Positions 9,924-21,000 of a stretch of DNA of 42,929 nt are shown here, in pieces (position 1 is the stretch's first letter; each line of letters starts with the position of its first letter). A program made the translations under genes and the position numbers. The notes beneath the pieces are model-generated. The model had not been told where the DNA came from. It did not search any database and saw only the letters and a program-made list of their open reading frames with translations. Source of the DNA: Thomasclavelia saccharogumia DSM 17460 (GTDB taxonomy: Bacteria; Bacillota_I; Bacilli_A; Erysipelotrichales; Coprobacillaceae); contig NZ_JMLH01000022.1 of assembly GCF_000686665.1 (NCBI RefSeq), forward strand, positions 1 to 42,929, written 5' to 3'.

Positions 9924-11483
9924 ATGGGAATCTATTTAAATCCAGATAATGAAAAATATGCTGAAATGCTGCGAGGAGAAGTATTTGTTGATCATAGTTT
10001 ATTAATAGAGAAAACAAATCCTTTGATACGTACGCCAAATAAAATGTTATGTATCTCAAGACCAAGAAGATTTGGAAAGAGCACTGATGCCAATATGTTA
10101 ACAGCTTATTATTCCAAGGGTTGTGATTCATCACAGATATTCAATGATTTAAAAATCAGTCAGACAGAGTTATATCAAAAGCACTTGAATCAGCATAATG
10201 TGATCCATCTTAATATGCAGGATTTTTTAAGCGAAACACATGATGTTGAAAAGATGATTCAATTGGTGAATGATTCAGTTATTTGGGAACTGCTTTTGAA
10301 ATATAAGGATTTGTTATATTTTGATAAAACAAAACTTATTAGAGTTCTCAATGATATATACAGTCAGATTCAAAACAGCTTTATTTTTATCATCGATGAA
10401 TGGGACTGTATCTTTAGAGAATATCTGGGGGATAAAAAAGCTCAGGAGAAATATCTGGATTTTTTAAGGAATCTGTTGAAAGATAAAGCATATGTATCAT
10501 TGTGCTATATGACCGGAATTCTGCCAATCAAGAAATATGGAACTCATAGTGCTTTGAATATGTTCAAGGAAATATCGATACTCAACCCAACACCATTAGA
10601 AGAGTTTATGGGTTTTACAGAAAAAGAAGTTGAAGATTTATGTTTAAAATATGATATGGATTATGAAAAAATGAAGGACTGGTATGATGGATACAGGATG
10701 ACAGATGATTTATCAGTTTATAATCATCGTTCTGTAGTTTATGCTTTGATGGACAGAAAATATGAAAATTACTGGAGTGCAACTGAAACGTATGAAGCCT
10801 TAAAAGTCTATATCGATATGAACTATGACGGCTTGAAAGATGATATTGTCAAGTTACTGGCAGGAGAGAATGTCGCTGTACAGACGACATCATTTCAAAA
10901 TGATATGACAACATTTGAGACAAAAGATGATGTTTTAACACTGCTGATTCATCTAGGTTATCTAGGTTATAACAGTTCTGATCAGACATGTTATATACCC
11001 AATAAAGAAGTTATCGATTCATTTGTTAATTCGATAAGAAGTTCTAACTGGAATGAAACAACGAAAGCGTTATTAAACAGCAGAGCCTTATTAGAAGCGA
11101 CATGGAATAGAGAAGAAGAATTAGTAGCCAAGTATATCGAAGAAGCGCATTTGGATACAGCGATACTAACATATAATAATGAAAATGCCTTAGCATATAC
11201 GATTTCGATTGCGTATATATATGCAAGGAATCATTATACGATAATAAGAGAGATGCCAAGCGGCAAAGGATATGCGGATATGGTGTTTATTCCTAAAGGT
11301 GATAAACCAGCGCTGATAGTAGAATTGAAGTGGAATCAGGAAGTAGAGACAGCTATCAATCAAATCAAAGAGAAGAAATATTATTATGGATTAGAAAAGT
11401 ATTTAGATAATTTACTATTGATTGGTATTATTTATGATAAAAAGAGTAAAAAACATAGTTGTAAGATAGAGAAAGTAAATTAG
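9924..11483 (+). CDS. AAA-ATPase-like / PD-(D/E)XK nuclease fusion protein, paralogue 1
   Basis: 519 aa. The N-terminal AAA-ATPase-like domain has a Walker A-like R-P-R-R-F-G-K-S-T (about residues 46-54) and a Walker B-like F-I-F-I-I-D-E-W-D (about residues 150-158). The C-terminal PD-(D/E)XK-type nuclease domain shows G-Y-A-D-M-V-F followed by I-V-E-L-K-W, giving D...E-x-K catalytic residues. These multicopy proteins are common in gut Firmicutes and Bacteroidetes; their cellular role is not established. Both domains look intact. It shares almost identical DNA blocks with the copy at 41099 but differs strongly in between (about residues 93-145). It has its own -10 and is flanked by long spacers, consistent with an accessory insertion. 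Confidence 0.88.
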   Translation: MGIYLNPDNEKYAEMLRGEVFVDHSLLIEKTNPLIRTPNKMLCISRPRRFGKSTDANMLTAYYSKGCDSSQIFNDLKISQTELYQKHLNQHNVIHLNMQDFLSETHDVEKMIQLVNDSVIWELLLKYKDLLYFDKTKLIRVLNDIYSQIQNSFIFIIDEWDCIFREYLGDKKAQEKYLDFLRNLLKDKAYVSLCYMTGILPIKKYGTHSALNMFKEISILNPTPLEEFMGFTEKEVEDLCLKYDMDYEKMKDWYDGYRMTDDLSVYNHRSVVYALMDRKYENYWSATETYEALKVYIDMNYDGLKDDIVKLLAGENVAVQTTSFQNDMTTFETKDDVLTLLIHLGYLGYNSSDQTCYIPNKEVIDSFVNSIRSSNWNETTKALLNSRALLEATWNREEELVAKYIEEAHLDTAILTYNNENALAYTISIAYIYARNHYTIIREMPSGKGYADMVFIPKGDKPALIVELKWNQEVETAINQIKEKKYYYGLEKYLDNLLLIGIIYDKKSKKHSCKIEKVN

Positions 11484-11748
11484 AGTTATAATATTTAAAC
11501 TATTATATCTTAACAAAAGTTTATATTTAAATTGGTATAGCAGATACATTAAAGTATATTTGATTGAAAAGTATCGATAGAAGTTATGTTTTTAAAAATT
11601 GATTTGTCAAAATAATTGTTTTAATAAAATAGATTGACTTTGGTTTTTGTTAAATAATTTGTTTTAAAAATTTAATTTATGAAGATGAATTAAAATTGAA
11701 AAAGATGAAATTTTAATTCAAATATTTAATAATTAAACAATTTTATGA

Positions 11749-11895
11749 AACGAACACAGAATCATATTTACAACTTTTAAAATTCCTAAAACATATAGTT
11801 TTATAGGAAAAGGAATTGGAGGTATTGAAGAAGTAAATCAAGAAATTTTATTGAAAAAAGGCAGAAATGATGATACAAAATTAGTTGTCTGTTAA
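11749..11895 (+). pseudogene. Gene remnant, 48 open codons ending in TAA
   Basis: The frame following a TGA at 11746 encodes a protein-like sequence with a S-F-I-G-K-G-I-G-G-I-E-E-V motif and a charged end K-G-R-N-D-D-T-K-L-V-V-C before TAA. It has no start codon or ribosome site and its amino-acid composition looks coding, so I read it as the 3' end of a decayed gene. Family not recognised. Confidence 0.35.
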
Positions 11896-12024
11896 AAAAT
11901 ATAGAAAATATTATACTTATGTAGATAATTATAATACTAGTTTTTAGTATCTTTGTAAAAAATCTGGTATGTAATAAGAAGGAATATTTAAAAAATATGT
12001 TTTGTTTGTAAATAATTTTGATGG

Positions 12025-12054
12025 AACATCATTGTATTTTTATACAATGATGTT
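12025..12054. repeat. Perfect 13-bp hairpin with TTTT loop
   Basis: AACATCATTGTAT (12025-12037) and ATACAATGATGTT (12042-12054) pair perfectly around a four-base loop. The bases after it are T-rich but interrupted (TGCATTTTG), so it may be a terminator, a processed relic or an element end. Confidence 0.5.
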
Positions 12055-12526
12055 TGCATTTTGAAAAAAAGATAAATGATTTAGAAATGGTGATATGTTA
12101 TTTAACTAGGTTAAGAATAATTAATATTTTTTAAATAAGAATAAACTTTGATCATTGAACGATAGATTTAATTTTAGTGAGATATTATAATAAATACATA
12201 ATTAAATGTAATATAAATGAAGTTAGGAAAAAATTTATATGTATTGAAAATAAAGGCATGGTATTACAAGAAAATATTGCTGAAATTTTTTATGTAGAAA
12301 TCAATGATATTTAGAAAATTACTGTATATAAGCAGAAAGTAGAAATTTTTAAAATATTATTGGAAAATAAGAATATTGTGATTTAGATACTATGTTGGTG
12401 TTAAAAGTTATTTTTTTATTTATAGAAAATTAATATAAAATAAAATGATTTAATTTATGAATACTTTTAAAAAGTATTTTTTATAAAAAATGATGAGATT
12501 TAATGGTAAGTGATGGAGGAAAAATA

Positions 12527-12919
12527 ATGATGAATCAAAAAATTTTAGATTTAATTCATCAAGCAGATCTTGCAATCAAAGAAGAAAGATTTGATGATTT
12601 GATGGAATTTTATACTGAAGATGCTTTATTAGTTGTAAAACCAGGATTAGAAGTACAAGGTAAAAAAAGAATTAAGCAAGCGTTTATTAAAATTGCAGCA
12701 TATTTTAAAAATAGCATTGTTCCAACTCAGGGGAAAATGATGATGTTAGAAGCGGGCGATACTGTGTTAGTTTTATCGCAAACATTACTTGATTCTAGTA
12801 ATAAGGATGAATCAGAATATAGTATGGATAGGCGAGCAACTTATGTTTATCGTTTAGTTGATGGAAAATGGCTATGTGCTATTGATAATTCATATGGAAC
12901 AACATTGTTGGATTTATAA
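12527..12919 (+). CDS. NTF2-like (SnoaL/DUF4440-type) protein
   Basis: About 130 aa, cytosolic with no signal or membrane segment. The layout fits the NTF2-like cone fold: N-terminal helices (I[23 protein letters not shown]), then beta strands ending in [15 protein letters not shown]. The Y-T-x-D-A and D-G-K-W elements are typical of this superfamily. The reaction, if any, cannot be inferred. GGAGG at about 12515-12519 supports ATG 12527 (or the adjacent ATG 12530) rather than the upstream ATG 12503. It precedes a MATE transporter by 157 bases; whether they are co-transcribed is unclear. Confidence 0.75.
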   Translation: MMNQKILDLIHQADLAIKEERFDDLMEFYTEDALLVVKPGLEVQGKKRIKQAFIKIAAYFKNSIVPTQGKMMMLEAGDTVLVLSQTLLDSSNKDESEYSMDRRATYVYRLVDGKWLCAIDNSYGTTLLDL

Positions 12920-13076
12920 AAATAGAGCAGGAATCTATGATCGATATTTATTTTGGGTTAAGAAATAAAAGGGAAAAATTAATTTTATTGAAAATTTAAT
13001 AACTTTAAAGCATTTTTATCTATGATAAATTAAAGATTTTTAGATGATATCAGGAATTAAAAGGGGGTACAAGAAT

Positions 13077-14432
13077 ATGCATGATGAAAAAAAAGTAGCA
13101 ATATTTGAAACTGTTGCAATACCTAAAGCAATAGCTAATCTAGCAATTCCTACAGTTTTAAGTTCTTTGGTGATGGTTATTTATAATCTAGCAGATACTT
13201 ATTTTGTCGGAATGCTCAATGACCCGATTCAAAATGCAGCAGTAGCTTTAGCTGCGCCAGTCTTATTGGCATTTAACGCTATTAATAATCTTTTTGGGGT
13301 AGGAAGTTCAAGTATGATGTCTCGGGCTTTAGGACGTAAAGATTATGATACTGTTAAAAAGAGTTCAGCATTTGGTTTTTATTGTGCTTTGTTTTCAGGA
13401 CTGTTATTTTCTATTTTATTTACAGGATTTAAAGAACCATTATTAAATTTATTAGGAGTTGATGTCTCTACAGCTCAGGCTACAAGTGAGTATTTAAAGT
13501 GGACAGTATCATTTGGAGCAATACCAGCTATTTTGAATGTGGTACTAGCATATTTAGTGCGTTCTGAAGGCGCGTCTTTACATGCTAGTTTAGGAACGAT
13601 GAGTGGTTGTTTTTTAAATATTATTTTAGATCCTGTTTTTATTCTTCCCTGGGGTTTGAATTTAGGGGCTGAAGGAGCCGGATTAGCTACTTTTTTATCT
13701 AATTGTTTTGCTTGTTTATATTTTTTTGTTTTATTATTTTATAAAAGAAATAAGACATATGTCTGTATTGATCTTAAACAATTTTCTTTTAATAAAGATA
13801 TTGTATTAGGAATTTTTGCTGTTGGAATACCAGCATCGATTCAAAATTTGTTAAATGTCACAGGAATGACGATCTTGAATAATTTTACGTCTTCATTTGG
13901 CCCTGATGCTGTTGCTGCTATGGGAATTGTTCAAAAAATATATATGGTTCCAATGCAGATCACATTAGGATCATCTCAAGGAATCATGCCATTAATTAGT
14001 TATAATTTTTCTAGTAAAAATTATGATCGAATGAAAAGTTCGATTATTTTTACAGGAAAGGTTATTGTTGGATTTAATTTGATCATCTTAGCTGGTTATT
14101 ATCTGGGGGCTAGTCAATTAATTCAGATTTTTATGAATAAACAGGCAGTTATTGATTATGGAATAAAATTTTTAAGAGGTTTTTGTTTAGGATTACCATT
14201 TTTATGTTTAGATTTTTTAGCTGTAGGTGTTTTTCAAGCAATTGGTTTAGGTAAGAATGCTTTAATTTTTGCTGTGATGCGAAAAATAGTTTTAGAAATA
14301 CCAGCTATTTATATTTTAAATTATCTATTTCCACTTTATGGACTTGCTTATGCACAGTTTTGTGCAGAATTAGTTTTAGCAATCATTGCTATTATTGTTT
14401 TAAAACAAATATTTAATAAATTAGGAAAATAG
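13077..14432 (+). CDS. MATE family multidrug/cation exporter
   Basis: About 451 aa with roughly twelve hydrophobic helices in two similar halves. The N-terminal half shows the MATE pattern L-A-I-P-T-V-L-S-S-L-V-M-V-I-Y-N-L-A-D-T-Y-F-V-G, and the second half has the equivalent G-I-P-A-S-I-Q-N-L-L-N-V-T-G-M. MATE proteins expel organic cations or drugs using Na+ or H+ gradients; the substrate is not predictable here. GGGGG at 13063-13067, 9 nt before ATG 13077, sets the start; the in-frame ATG at 13044 lacks a good ribosome site. No regulator is adjacent. Confidence 0.93.
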   Translation: MHDEKKVAIFETVAIPKAIANLAIPTVLSSLVMVIYNLADTYFVGMLNDPIQNAAVALAAPVLLAFNAINNLFGVGSSSMMSRALGRKDYDTVKKSSAFGFYCALFSGLLFSILFTGFKEPLLNLLGVDVSTAQATSEYLKWTVSFGAIPAILNVVLAYLVRSEGASLHASLGTMSGCFLNIILDPVFILPWGLNLGAEGAGLATFLSNCFACLYFFVLLFYKRNKTYVCIDLKQFSFNKDIVLGIFAVGIPASIQNLLNVTGMTILNNFTSSFGPDAVAAMGIVQKIYMVPMQITLGSSQGIMPLISYNFSSKNYDRMKSSIIFTGKVIVGFNLIILAGYYLGASQLIQIFMNKQAVIDYGIKFLRGFCLGLPFLCLDFLAVGVFQAIGLGKNALIFAVMRKIVLEIPAIYILNYLFPLYGLAYAQFCAELVLAIIAIIVLKQIFNKLGK

Positions 14433-14988
14433 TTAATGTTTTATTTTTGTTATTATTTCAAGATTTTCTCATGTAACACAAGGTGGAACAAGAAAGAACA
14501 ACTTAATCATTTTTTAGGTTTAAAATTAGAAAACAGATAAACAAAAAATAATAGATATTGTATAGTTGGTTTACATAAATATAAAGATGAACTTGAAAGA
14601 CAGATAGGAAATGGAATTAATTATAACAAAAAAAGATTGAATTAAATAATTGATATGGTAATTAATTCAGAAGTTGAAAAAATAGGGGCGCTTTACAAAA
14701 ATATTGGGTATGGATTAATCTTTGTAATAAGTTTGGCCCTACAATAGAAATAAATAGATAATACTGAAAAAATAAAGCAACAAGAGTTAGTTGAAGATTT
14801 AGATTAGGTAGTAATTGTTTTTAGAATAAAAGAGTCAATAAAGCTCAAAAGATGATTAAAAAGTTGAATGATGATGATAAAGACATTAAAAATAATGCTG
14901 ATTACTAATAATAAATAAAAGTCTAAGTTATTTCAATTGACAGGCTTAGCCGATTTTGTTTATAATTGAGTATTAGGCAGAGAACAGG
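14433..14988. other. Spacer with decayed reading frames between MATE gene and left adhesin terminator
   Basis: About 560 bases with no intact gene. It contains interrupted coding-like stretches on the plus strand (listed at 14580-14908). No RNA gene or mobile-element end is evident. Confidence 0.45.
14580..14908 (+). pseudogene. Degenerate small-protein gene with several in-frame stops and shifts
   Basis: Successive short open stretches read as protein: D-E-L-E-R-Q-I-G-N-G-I-N (from 14580 to a TAA at 14643-14645), then N-S-E-V-E-K-I-G-A-L-Y-K-N-I-G-Y-G-L-I-F (hydrophobic, TM-like) ending in TAG, then K-A-Q-K-M-I-K-K-L-N-D-D-D-K-D ending at TAA 14906-14908. They look like pieces of one decayed gene. 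Family unknown. Confidence 0.35.
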
Positions 14989-15022
14989 AAAAACTTGGGA
15001 TGAGTTCACCCCAAGTTTTTTT
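14989..15022 (-). terminator. Intrinsic terminator of the left giant adhesin gene
   Basis: An 11-bp stem pairs 14989-14999 (AAAAACTTGGG) with 15010-15020 (CCCAAGTTTTT). Read on the minus strand it ends in T residues, and it touches the stop codon of the giant gene at 15021-15023. It could also act on plus-strand transcripts. Confidence 0.8.
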
Positions 15023-18000
15023 AACGAAGATATTTTTTCTTTTTTAAGAATGCTGATCCAATACCAATACTAGATGCAAATAACATTATAGTATAAGCAT
15101 TTAACAGTGTTGGATCAGATGTATCTGGATTTTGATTGCCATTGTCATTTGGAATTCTAGAATGATCTAATGTATTAATGATATTGTAACCATTTATTAC
15201 TGTATTGTAACCCTCAACAGCAGCTTCTGTTACTGTATATATAATTGCTTTACCATTTTGATCATATTTAGATAAACCATTAAATTCATATTTCCAATTT
15301 TTATTGGCACTAACGACTTGACTATTTATTTCTTTTCCATCAGCATACAGTGTTACAACAATGCTTTCAGGTCTAGTATTATACTGATTATCATTATCTA
15401 CCCAGATTTTTTGCCCACTAACGATAATATCTTTTTTATCAACTAAAGTATTTAGAAGATCAAATGTACCTTCAATATTACTTACCTCATAATCAGTATC
15501 ATTTATAGCTTTACCATCAATAGCAGTTTCCATAACTGCATATGTATATTCAACACCATTAGGATCATATTTATCTAAATTATTAAATTCATATTTCCAA
15601 TTAGTATCTTTACTAACATTCATTTCCTTAATAACTTTACTATTTTGCAATAAAGCAATAGTCACATTATTAGGTAAATTTTCATCAGACACATTTTTCC
15701 ATAACTTAGTACCAGCAACAACAGTTTCACCAGCTAAAGTATTTGTAATTTGATATTGATCAATAGTGCTTAAATAATTTTCAGCAATATTGATCTCTTT
15801 GACAACATATTCATGAACTTTACCTTCAGCATTAACTCTTGGTAAATTCATAAAAGTGTGCTGCCAATTATCTTTTGTAGTAATAGTCATATTTTCATAA
15901 TTAAGACCATCTTGCAATAATTCGATTTCAACACCATTAGGACGAGTTGAATAGGCGTTATTATTATCTAACCAGTTTTTAGTTACCGTAATACTAATTA
16001 CATCTTGATCTGTAAAAGTATTTGTAATTGTAAAACCATCATTTTTATTACCAGCATAAGTTGTTAAATAATGACTAATTGGATCTTCGCTAACTTTATT
16101 ATATTCAATCATGATACCATTTTCATCAAACGTAGGAACTTTTAATGTTGTAGACCAGTTATTATAATTATTTGCATTATCTTGATTTAATATAACTTCA
16201 TGTTCATTTAAATGAACTTTAATTTCATTTGGACGATATTTTTCTAAATTATCTCGATCATTCCAAATCTTATTGATAGCTATGATTTGATTCACAGGAT
16301 ATTTATTTCCACCAGTTAATGTATTAGTGATGACATTACCATCTTGCGACATTGTATAATCACTTGGTCTGTTGTCATTTTTTTCTTTAACTGTGTATTT
16401 GATAAGTGATCCATCAGGATTGTATTTATTAAGATCTGTAAATTCAAATTTCCATTCATTTTCTGTTCCTGTTACTAATTTACTATCAATTTCTTTTTCA
16501 TCAGCTAATAGGGCAACTGTGATGTTTTCCGGACGAATATTTAATTTGTTATTATCATCTTTCCATATTTTAGTACCTGTAACAGTGACATTTTGAGGAT
16601 CTTTTAATGTGTTGGTTAAAACATGATCATTATAACTGAATTCATAATCAGTATTTTCAATAGAAATATCATTTATATGTGTCTCTACTATCGAATAAAA
16701 ATTTTCAATGATTCCATTTGCTTGATACTTAGGAATGTTTGTAAATGTATATTGCCAATTAGTATCTTTTGTTAAAGTAACAGCGTCACCATAGTTATTT
16801 CCGTTTTGAATTAATTGAATAGTTATGCTATTAGGAAGATTATTTTCAGATACATTTTTCCATTCTTTACGAATAGGCAAATCAAATAACTCAATTTTTT
16901 CATCACCAACATGAGTATTTGTAATTGTACCACCACTAATTGATACCTCATAATCACCAACACGATTATTTATTACTGGTAAATCACCAACTTTTATTTC
17001 TTTGACAGAATATTCATATGGTGTTAAGCCATCATCTTGATATTCACGTAAATTATCAAACTTATGCTGCCAGTTTGTATCATTAGTTAAAACGACAGGA
17101 TCTCCATAAGTTTCATTATTTTGTTCTAATTGAATTGTAATATTTTCTGGAAGATTATCATCACCAATATTGACCCAGTGTTTTTTAACTGGATAAGAAA
17201 TAGTTGCTTTATCATTATCACTTACAAGAGTGTTATTGATTATTGTTTTTTCACCATCTTGTTGAACATATTTAATAGTAAAGTCTCTAACTCTTTCATT
17301 ATTTACATCAATATCGTTGATTTTAGTTTCTTTTGCTTTATATAGATCATATGGACTAATACCATTATCACTATATTTTCTTAAACCAGTAAATGTATAA
17401 TTCCACTCTGTTTCGTTTATTTGATTATTTTTTAATAATTGTACAGGAGCACCTTTATCATTATTATTATCTTCTAATTGAATAGTAATTGATTCTGGGA
17501 TATGACCGTTTGCATTGAGCCAGTTTTTGATTACCGGATATGTACCACTCATATCTTTATTTTTATCATCTTGTTTTAAAGTATTAGTAATATTTAAGCC
17601 ATTTTCATCAACTATATAATCACCAACAGCATTGTTTTTTACTTTTAATGTTGTGTTATCAGCAGTTACGCTGATTTCTTTAACACTATAAGTGTATTCA
17701 TTGCCATCTGCATCGTATTTTGGTAATGTGATACCGTTAAAATTAAATGACCATACTGTAACATTAGATTGATCTTTTTTATCAATAGTTTTAAAAACAT
17801 CATTACCATTAGTATCTATAGCTGGTTCCAGATTACCATTTTCAATATTTCGATATAACTGAATTTCAATTCTATCTGGAATGTTATCTTTTTCTACATC
17901 GACCCAGTTTTTTGTTCCTTCAAGTGAAGAACCATCAACAGTTCCACCTAAAGTATTAATAATATTAAGTTTTTCGTTATTATTAGAAGAATAACTTACG

Positions 18001-21000
18001 GTAAAATCACCAGCTTTATTATCTTCTACTTCGACATCATCAACAGCTGTTTCTTCAATACTGTAGATATATTCAGTATCATAATTATCTCGATCTTGAT
18101 AGACTGCTAAATCTTTAAACACATATGTCCAGGTAGTTTCCGTCTTAGACCATTCAGGCGTTACTTCTTTAACTAATTCGTTTTTACTGTTACTAGTTTT
18201 ACGATACAACGCAATTGTAATATTATCAGGAAGATTTTCTGGAGATAAACCATTCCATGTTTTAGTTACACTAACTTCTCTAGTTAAAGGTACATATGTA
18301 TTAATAACCTTATATATAAATGAGCCATCAGTTGCACTGTTTTCACTTATTGATGAATCAATGTTGTAGTTGTCATTATTTAGGTTTTCTTCTTTAATTG
18401 TATAATTGATGATTTTTCCTTCAGTATCATATTTATTTAATTCATGGCTTGTTACCCTACTATTATCTTTGGTAATAGTTAATGTTTCAACTGCAGATAT
18501 TTCATTATCATTTGCAATAATATCAAATGAAACCTCTGGGATGACAAAATCACTAGGTTGGTTTTGCCATTGTTTTTCTATCGTTACAGTTGTTTTGCCA
18601 ATCAAAGTATTTTTAATAGTAAAGTCATTTCCAGCGCCATCATCTTTTATATCTACTTGATAGTTTAATACTTGATTATCAATAACAGCAGTATCATTTA
18701 CTTTTATTTCATTGATCGTATAATCAACTTTCATACCATTGATAAACTCTGGTAGATCTTTCCAAGTATAAGTCCATTTATCTTTTTCGGTTAATTCTTG
18801 TATTGGGTTAAATTTATTTAAATCAACGATATCACCATTTGTAGTTTTAGCACTTAATTCGACAGTTACTGTATCGGGACGCTGATCTTTTAATGCAGCA
18901 TCTTTCCATACTTTAGTAACAGTTTTATTTACTTTGCCATTATCTAGTTGATTTATAAAAGTATACTTAGTTTCATTTTTATCATTTGAGATATCACTGT
19001 AGCCAGTTACACCTTCTTTAGGCGTGTTAATACCATCATAGTGTTCATATTCTTTTACTGAATAAATGTATTTTTTACCTTCATTGTTGTATTTAGGTAA
19101 ATTATCCCAGCTACCCTTTAATTTCTCATTAGTTAATTTAATTAGTGGAGAATCAGGAACAACATTTATATCAGTGCTTCCATCAACTCGACGATATAAT
19201 ACCATAGAGATTTCTTCAGGACGTTTTCCTTGAGCATCATTATCATCGATCCATTGTTTTTCTACAGCCATGGATGTGAAATTTTGCATATCATCTAATC
19301 TATTAGTTATTGTAAAGTTATTGTTATTATTTTCTATAGATGTAACATATTGATCATTAGGTAATGCACCCATTGTTTCTGAAACTGTATATTTGATTTT
19401 ATCACCATTATTGTTATAAACTGGTAAATTATCCCAGGTAATAGATTCACCATTCCAAGCTGGATCTGATGAAGAGATCGTTTTAGTTTGATTTTCTAGT
19501 TTTGTACCATCAGCAGATAATTCAAAAGTAATTGTATCTGGTCTAGTTTGATAGGCATCGTTATTATCGATCCATACTTTTTTTACAGATACAGAAGTTA
19601 AACTACGGTCATTAGTGATAGTGAAATTATATTTGTTATCATTGTCGATCGTTGCTTTATAGACTTCGTTATCACTTACTTTAATCAATTCATTTTCATC
19701 AGGTGAGTATTCATTACTGTTACTATCTATTAATGTTTCTTTAATAGAATAGTTGATTTGTTTATACTCGCCATTATCATCTTTTACAAGGGTTGGCAGA
19801 TCCCAATCGATCCAAGTATAAGACCATTCTTCACTGCCGTCTAAAATAACTGAAGAGTCTTGAGAATCGATTACATATTTCATGGTAAATATAACTATTT
19901 TTGAAGTACTGTCTTCATTACGTATAGATGATGATGGTGATAATACTGCAATTTCTTTGTCTTCGACAAAATAAGCAGTTTTAGCATCAGAAATACCTAA
20001 TTTTCCTCCATAAGTATCAGCAATCGTTATTCTTATTTCTGCCTTGCTGGCATAGTTGCCAGTACCTGGAGTACCAGTTGGTTCATCATATTTAAAAGTG
20101 TATATTTTTGATCCATTTTCTTTTACTTCAGAAGCTGTTACATCTTGTGACTTAAGATCCTTTTCACCATATTTAACTTTTAAAACAGCATCAGAACTTT
20201 CATCTTTTTGTTCAAGAATAGCTGTTATTTTATGATCCCGGTCTTCTTTTTTTATATTAGTAACAGTTTTACCATCAGCTAATAATTCAACTTTTACTTT
20301 ATATCCTTCTGGAGCCTCGGTTGTTTCACCGTTTTGAGTCCAAACTTTTGTAACAGTAGGAGTTAAATTTAGATTTGGCTGATTTGTAATGGTGAATATT
20401 AAAGCATTATCATCTTCTTTTTTATCGGTGTTGTTTGTTATCCAGCCTTCAGTAGCTGTTATTTCATTGACAACATAAGTGATTTCTACTTTGTTTTCTT
20501 TATTGTCTAAAATATAATCACCACCTGAATTAACTAAATATCTAGGTAGAGTGTATTTATTCCAAGTATAACTAAAAGCGTTTTCTTGATTTAATTCAAC
20601 GATTTTATAAGGCTCGTTTTCAATGCTTGCAATAATTTTTTTATTATTATCATCAATATATTCATAAGTTTGATATAGGCCGATTGTGGCACTAACATTG
20701 CTTAATGAATTATTACCTGAAGTTAATAATTCACCATTTTTATCAATCCAGTTTTTATTTACAGTTATTTCTTTTTCATAAGCATTATCTTTTATGCTTA
20801 TCGTCATACGACCATTGTTACCTAAATTTGATATTAAAACATCATTATTTAAAGTAGATTGGAAGAATCCCTCATCAGTACATGTCTTATTATCACCTGT
20901 TTCAGGATTATCAGTTATGATTGTATAAGAAACATCGTATAAATAATTGCCACTTTCAGAAATTGTTGGTGTATTTGCAATATGAATATCGATACTATGT

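Larger units (their letters stand above)
11484..12526. other. Long non-coding spacer with decayed reading frames
   Basis: About 1 kb, very AT-rich, with many stops in all frames. It holds one short coding-like remnant (11749-11895) and one strong hairpin (12025-12054), both listed separately. The segment 12230-12400 has short open stretches but no start with a ribosome site. I see no RNA gene. Confidence 0.5.

Noticed and set aside
16372-16596. Plus-strand frames inside the left adhesin gene and minus-strand frames inside the right one
   Set aside because: They are antisense shadows of the long repeat genes, recur with the module period and lack ribosome sites.
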